From an uncultured Sutterella sp. (GTDB lineage Bacteria > Pseudomonadota > Gammaproteobacteria > Burkholderiales > Burkholderiaceae_F), in the NCBI GenBank assembly GCA_900538905.1, contig UPZS01000047.1, positions 1-15,635 of the forward strand: a DNA stretch of 15,635 bases, in the 5' to 3' direction. This document shows, one piece after another, positions 14,931-15,635 of this stretch. The notes beneath the pieces were generated by a model. The model was not told where the DNA came from and did not search any database. It was given only the letters and a program-made list of their open reading frames with translations. Within the stretch, counting starts at the first letter, position 1; each line of letters opens with the position of its first letter. The translations under genes were made by a program, and so were the position numbers.

Positions 14931-15563
14931 TTACTTGGTGAAATTGGCCTTGTAGCGGACGATTTCCCATTTTTTATACCAACACAGCATCCGAATACCT
15001 ACGATGAGGAAAGTAGACACAATAAGAGCGACGAATTCTGAGATTCCCAGCAGATGCATGCCGATATAGCTCCAGGATCCGATAAAAGCAGCAGAAGCAT
15101 AAGGTTGTCTGTCTGACATGACCATTGGCAAACGAGTCAAAAATACATCTCGAAGGAGACCTCCAAAGACACCGGTGCAGACGCCCATCAACACTGCGGG
15201 CAAAAAAGGCAAACCTGCAGAAAGTGAAACTGAGGTGCCGCCGGCAGCGAAGAATCCAAGTCCTACAGCGTCGCACCAAACGAACAACGTGTGCAGGGTT
15301 TTATCTCGAAATCGTCGAATGAGAGTAGGGGCAACAGCTGCCATAAAAAGCGTGATCCAGACGTATTCCTGATGTGCAATCCAGTACATAGGACGGTTAT
15401 TGATTATGAGATCACGAACCATGCCACCTCCAAATGCGGTGACAAATGCTATAACGAATACTCCTACAGGGTCCACCTTCTTCCCTTGTGCAGCCAAAAT
15501 TCCGGCAAGGGCGAAAGCAACGATTCCGATAAAGTCAGTGAAAACCAAAAGGCTTGACTGCAT
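14931..15563 (-). CDS. TRIC/UPF0126-family inner-membrane channel-like protein
   Basis: A 210-residue polytopic membrane protein with about seven hydrophobic helices. It shows the internal duplication of the UPF0126 (YadS/YicG) family: FGGGMVRDLIINNRP near 44-58 and FGGLLRDVFLTRLP near 133-146, each with the G-G-x-x-x-R-D turn. Prokaryotic members are structural relatives of TRIC trimeric cation channels; transported solute is not settled and cannot be deduced here. Two ATGs are available. AAGGAGG directly abuts the first (15572), while the second (15563) lies nine bases after it, a workable distance, so I choose 15563; the first would add three residues (MQK). The C-terminus is basic and cytosolic by the positive-inside rule. 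No partner gene is visible; upstream sequence runs off the window. Confidence 0.9.
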   Translation of the reverse strand: MQSSLLVFTDFIGIVAFALAGILAAQGKKVDPVGVFVIAFVTAFGGGMVRDLIINNRPMYWIAHQEYVWITLFMAAVAPTLIRRFRDKTLHTLFVWCDAVGLGFFAAGGTSVSLSAGLPFLPAVLMGVCTGVFGGLLRDVFLTRLPMVMSDRQPYASAAFIGSWSYIGMHLLGISEFVALIVSTFLIVGIRMLCWYKKWEIVRYKANFTK

Positions 15564-15609
15564 TTTTTGCATCCTCCTTGTCGGATTCAGTAATGGCTAG
15601 CCCTACGCT

Positions 15610-15635
15610 ATGAAGGAGAAAACGCATTTGAATTG
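15610..15635 (+). other. Possible start of a plus-strand gene at the right edge
   Basis: An open frame of eight codons begins with ATG at 15610 and runs off the window. AAGGAG at 15613-15618 could instead serve a TTG at 15628, nine bases downstream. Either would be divergent from the TRIC-family gene. Too short to judge; it may simply be promoter DNA. Confidence 0.15.

Overview
The window looks like chromosome from a Gram-negative betaproteobacterium, most likely Burkholderiales. A host-associated family such as Sutterellaceae is my guess from the overall look, not something the sequence proves. The support is a Burkholderiales-type trimeric porin with a C-terminal Phe, a KpsC-type capsule Kdo transferase, and a corC-lnt pair. 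There are no rRNA or tRNA genes and no CRISPR array.

Layout. Positions 75-569 (minus) hold a short tyrosine-recombinase ORF that stops just after the first catalytic arginine. A strong Shine-Dalgarno for another minus-strand gene sits at the left edge. Then come a gene-free 427 bp stretch with several small repeats (570-996), an outer-membrane porin (997-2148, plus) and a clear hairpin terminator (2219-2276). A candidate sigma-70 promoter follows, and then one very large gene, 2428-10032 (plus), about half of the window. It encodes a single-module reducing type I polyketide/fatty-acid synthase. Converging on it, with 26 bp between stop codons, is kpsC (10059-12131, minus). A divergent intergenic region (12132-12425) separates kpsC from the corC-lnt operon (12426-14896, plus). 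Converging on lnt is a TRIC/UPF0126 membrane protein gene (14931-15563, minus).

Most interesting content. The 2534-residue synthase has the order KS-AT-DH-pseudoMT-pseudoKR-ER-KR-ACP. This is the order of animal fatty acid synthase without the thioesterase. Catalytic residues of KS, AT, ER, KR and ACP are visible. The methyltransferase-like region keeps the family outline but has lost its glycine-rich SAM motif. The DH keeps its His and Asp but departs from two usual motifs. There is no release domain, no loading module and no second module, so I infer an iterative enzyme making a largely reduced acyl chain that is handed to a partner outside the window.

How the genes may relate. Porin, KpsC (which puts Kdo on a lyso-phospholipid capsule anchor), Lnt (which N-acylates lipoproteins) and CorC all concern the envelope. 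A lipid-making megasynthase beside an isolated kpsC raises the possibility of an unusual envelope lipid or capsule anchor, but proximity and convergent orientation alone do not show a shared pathway.
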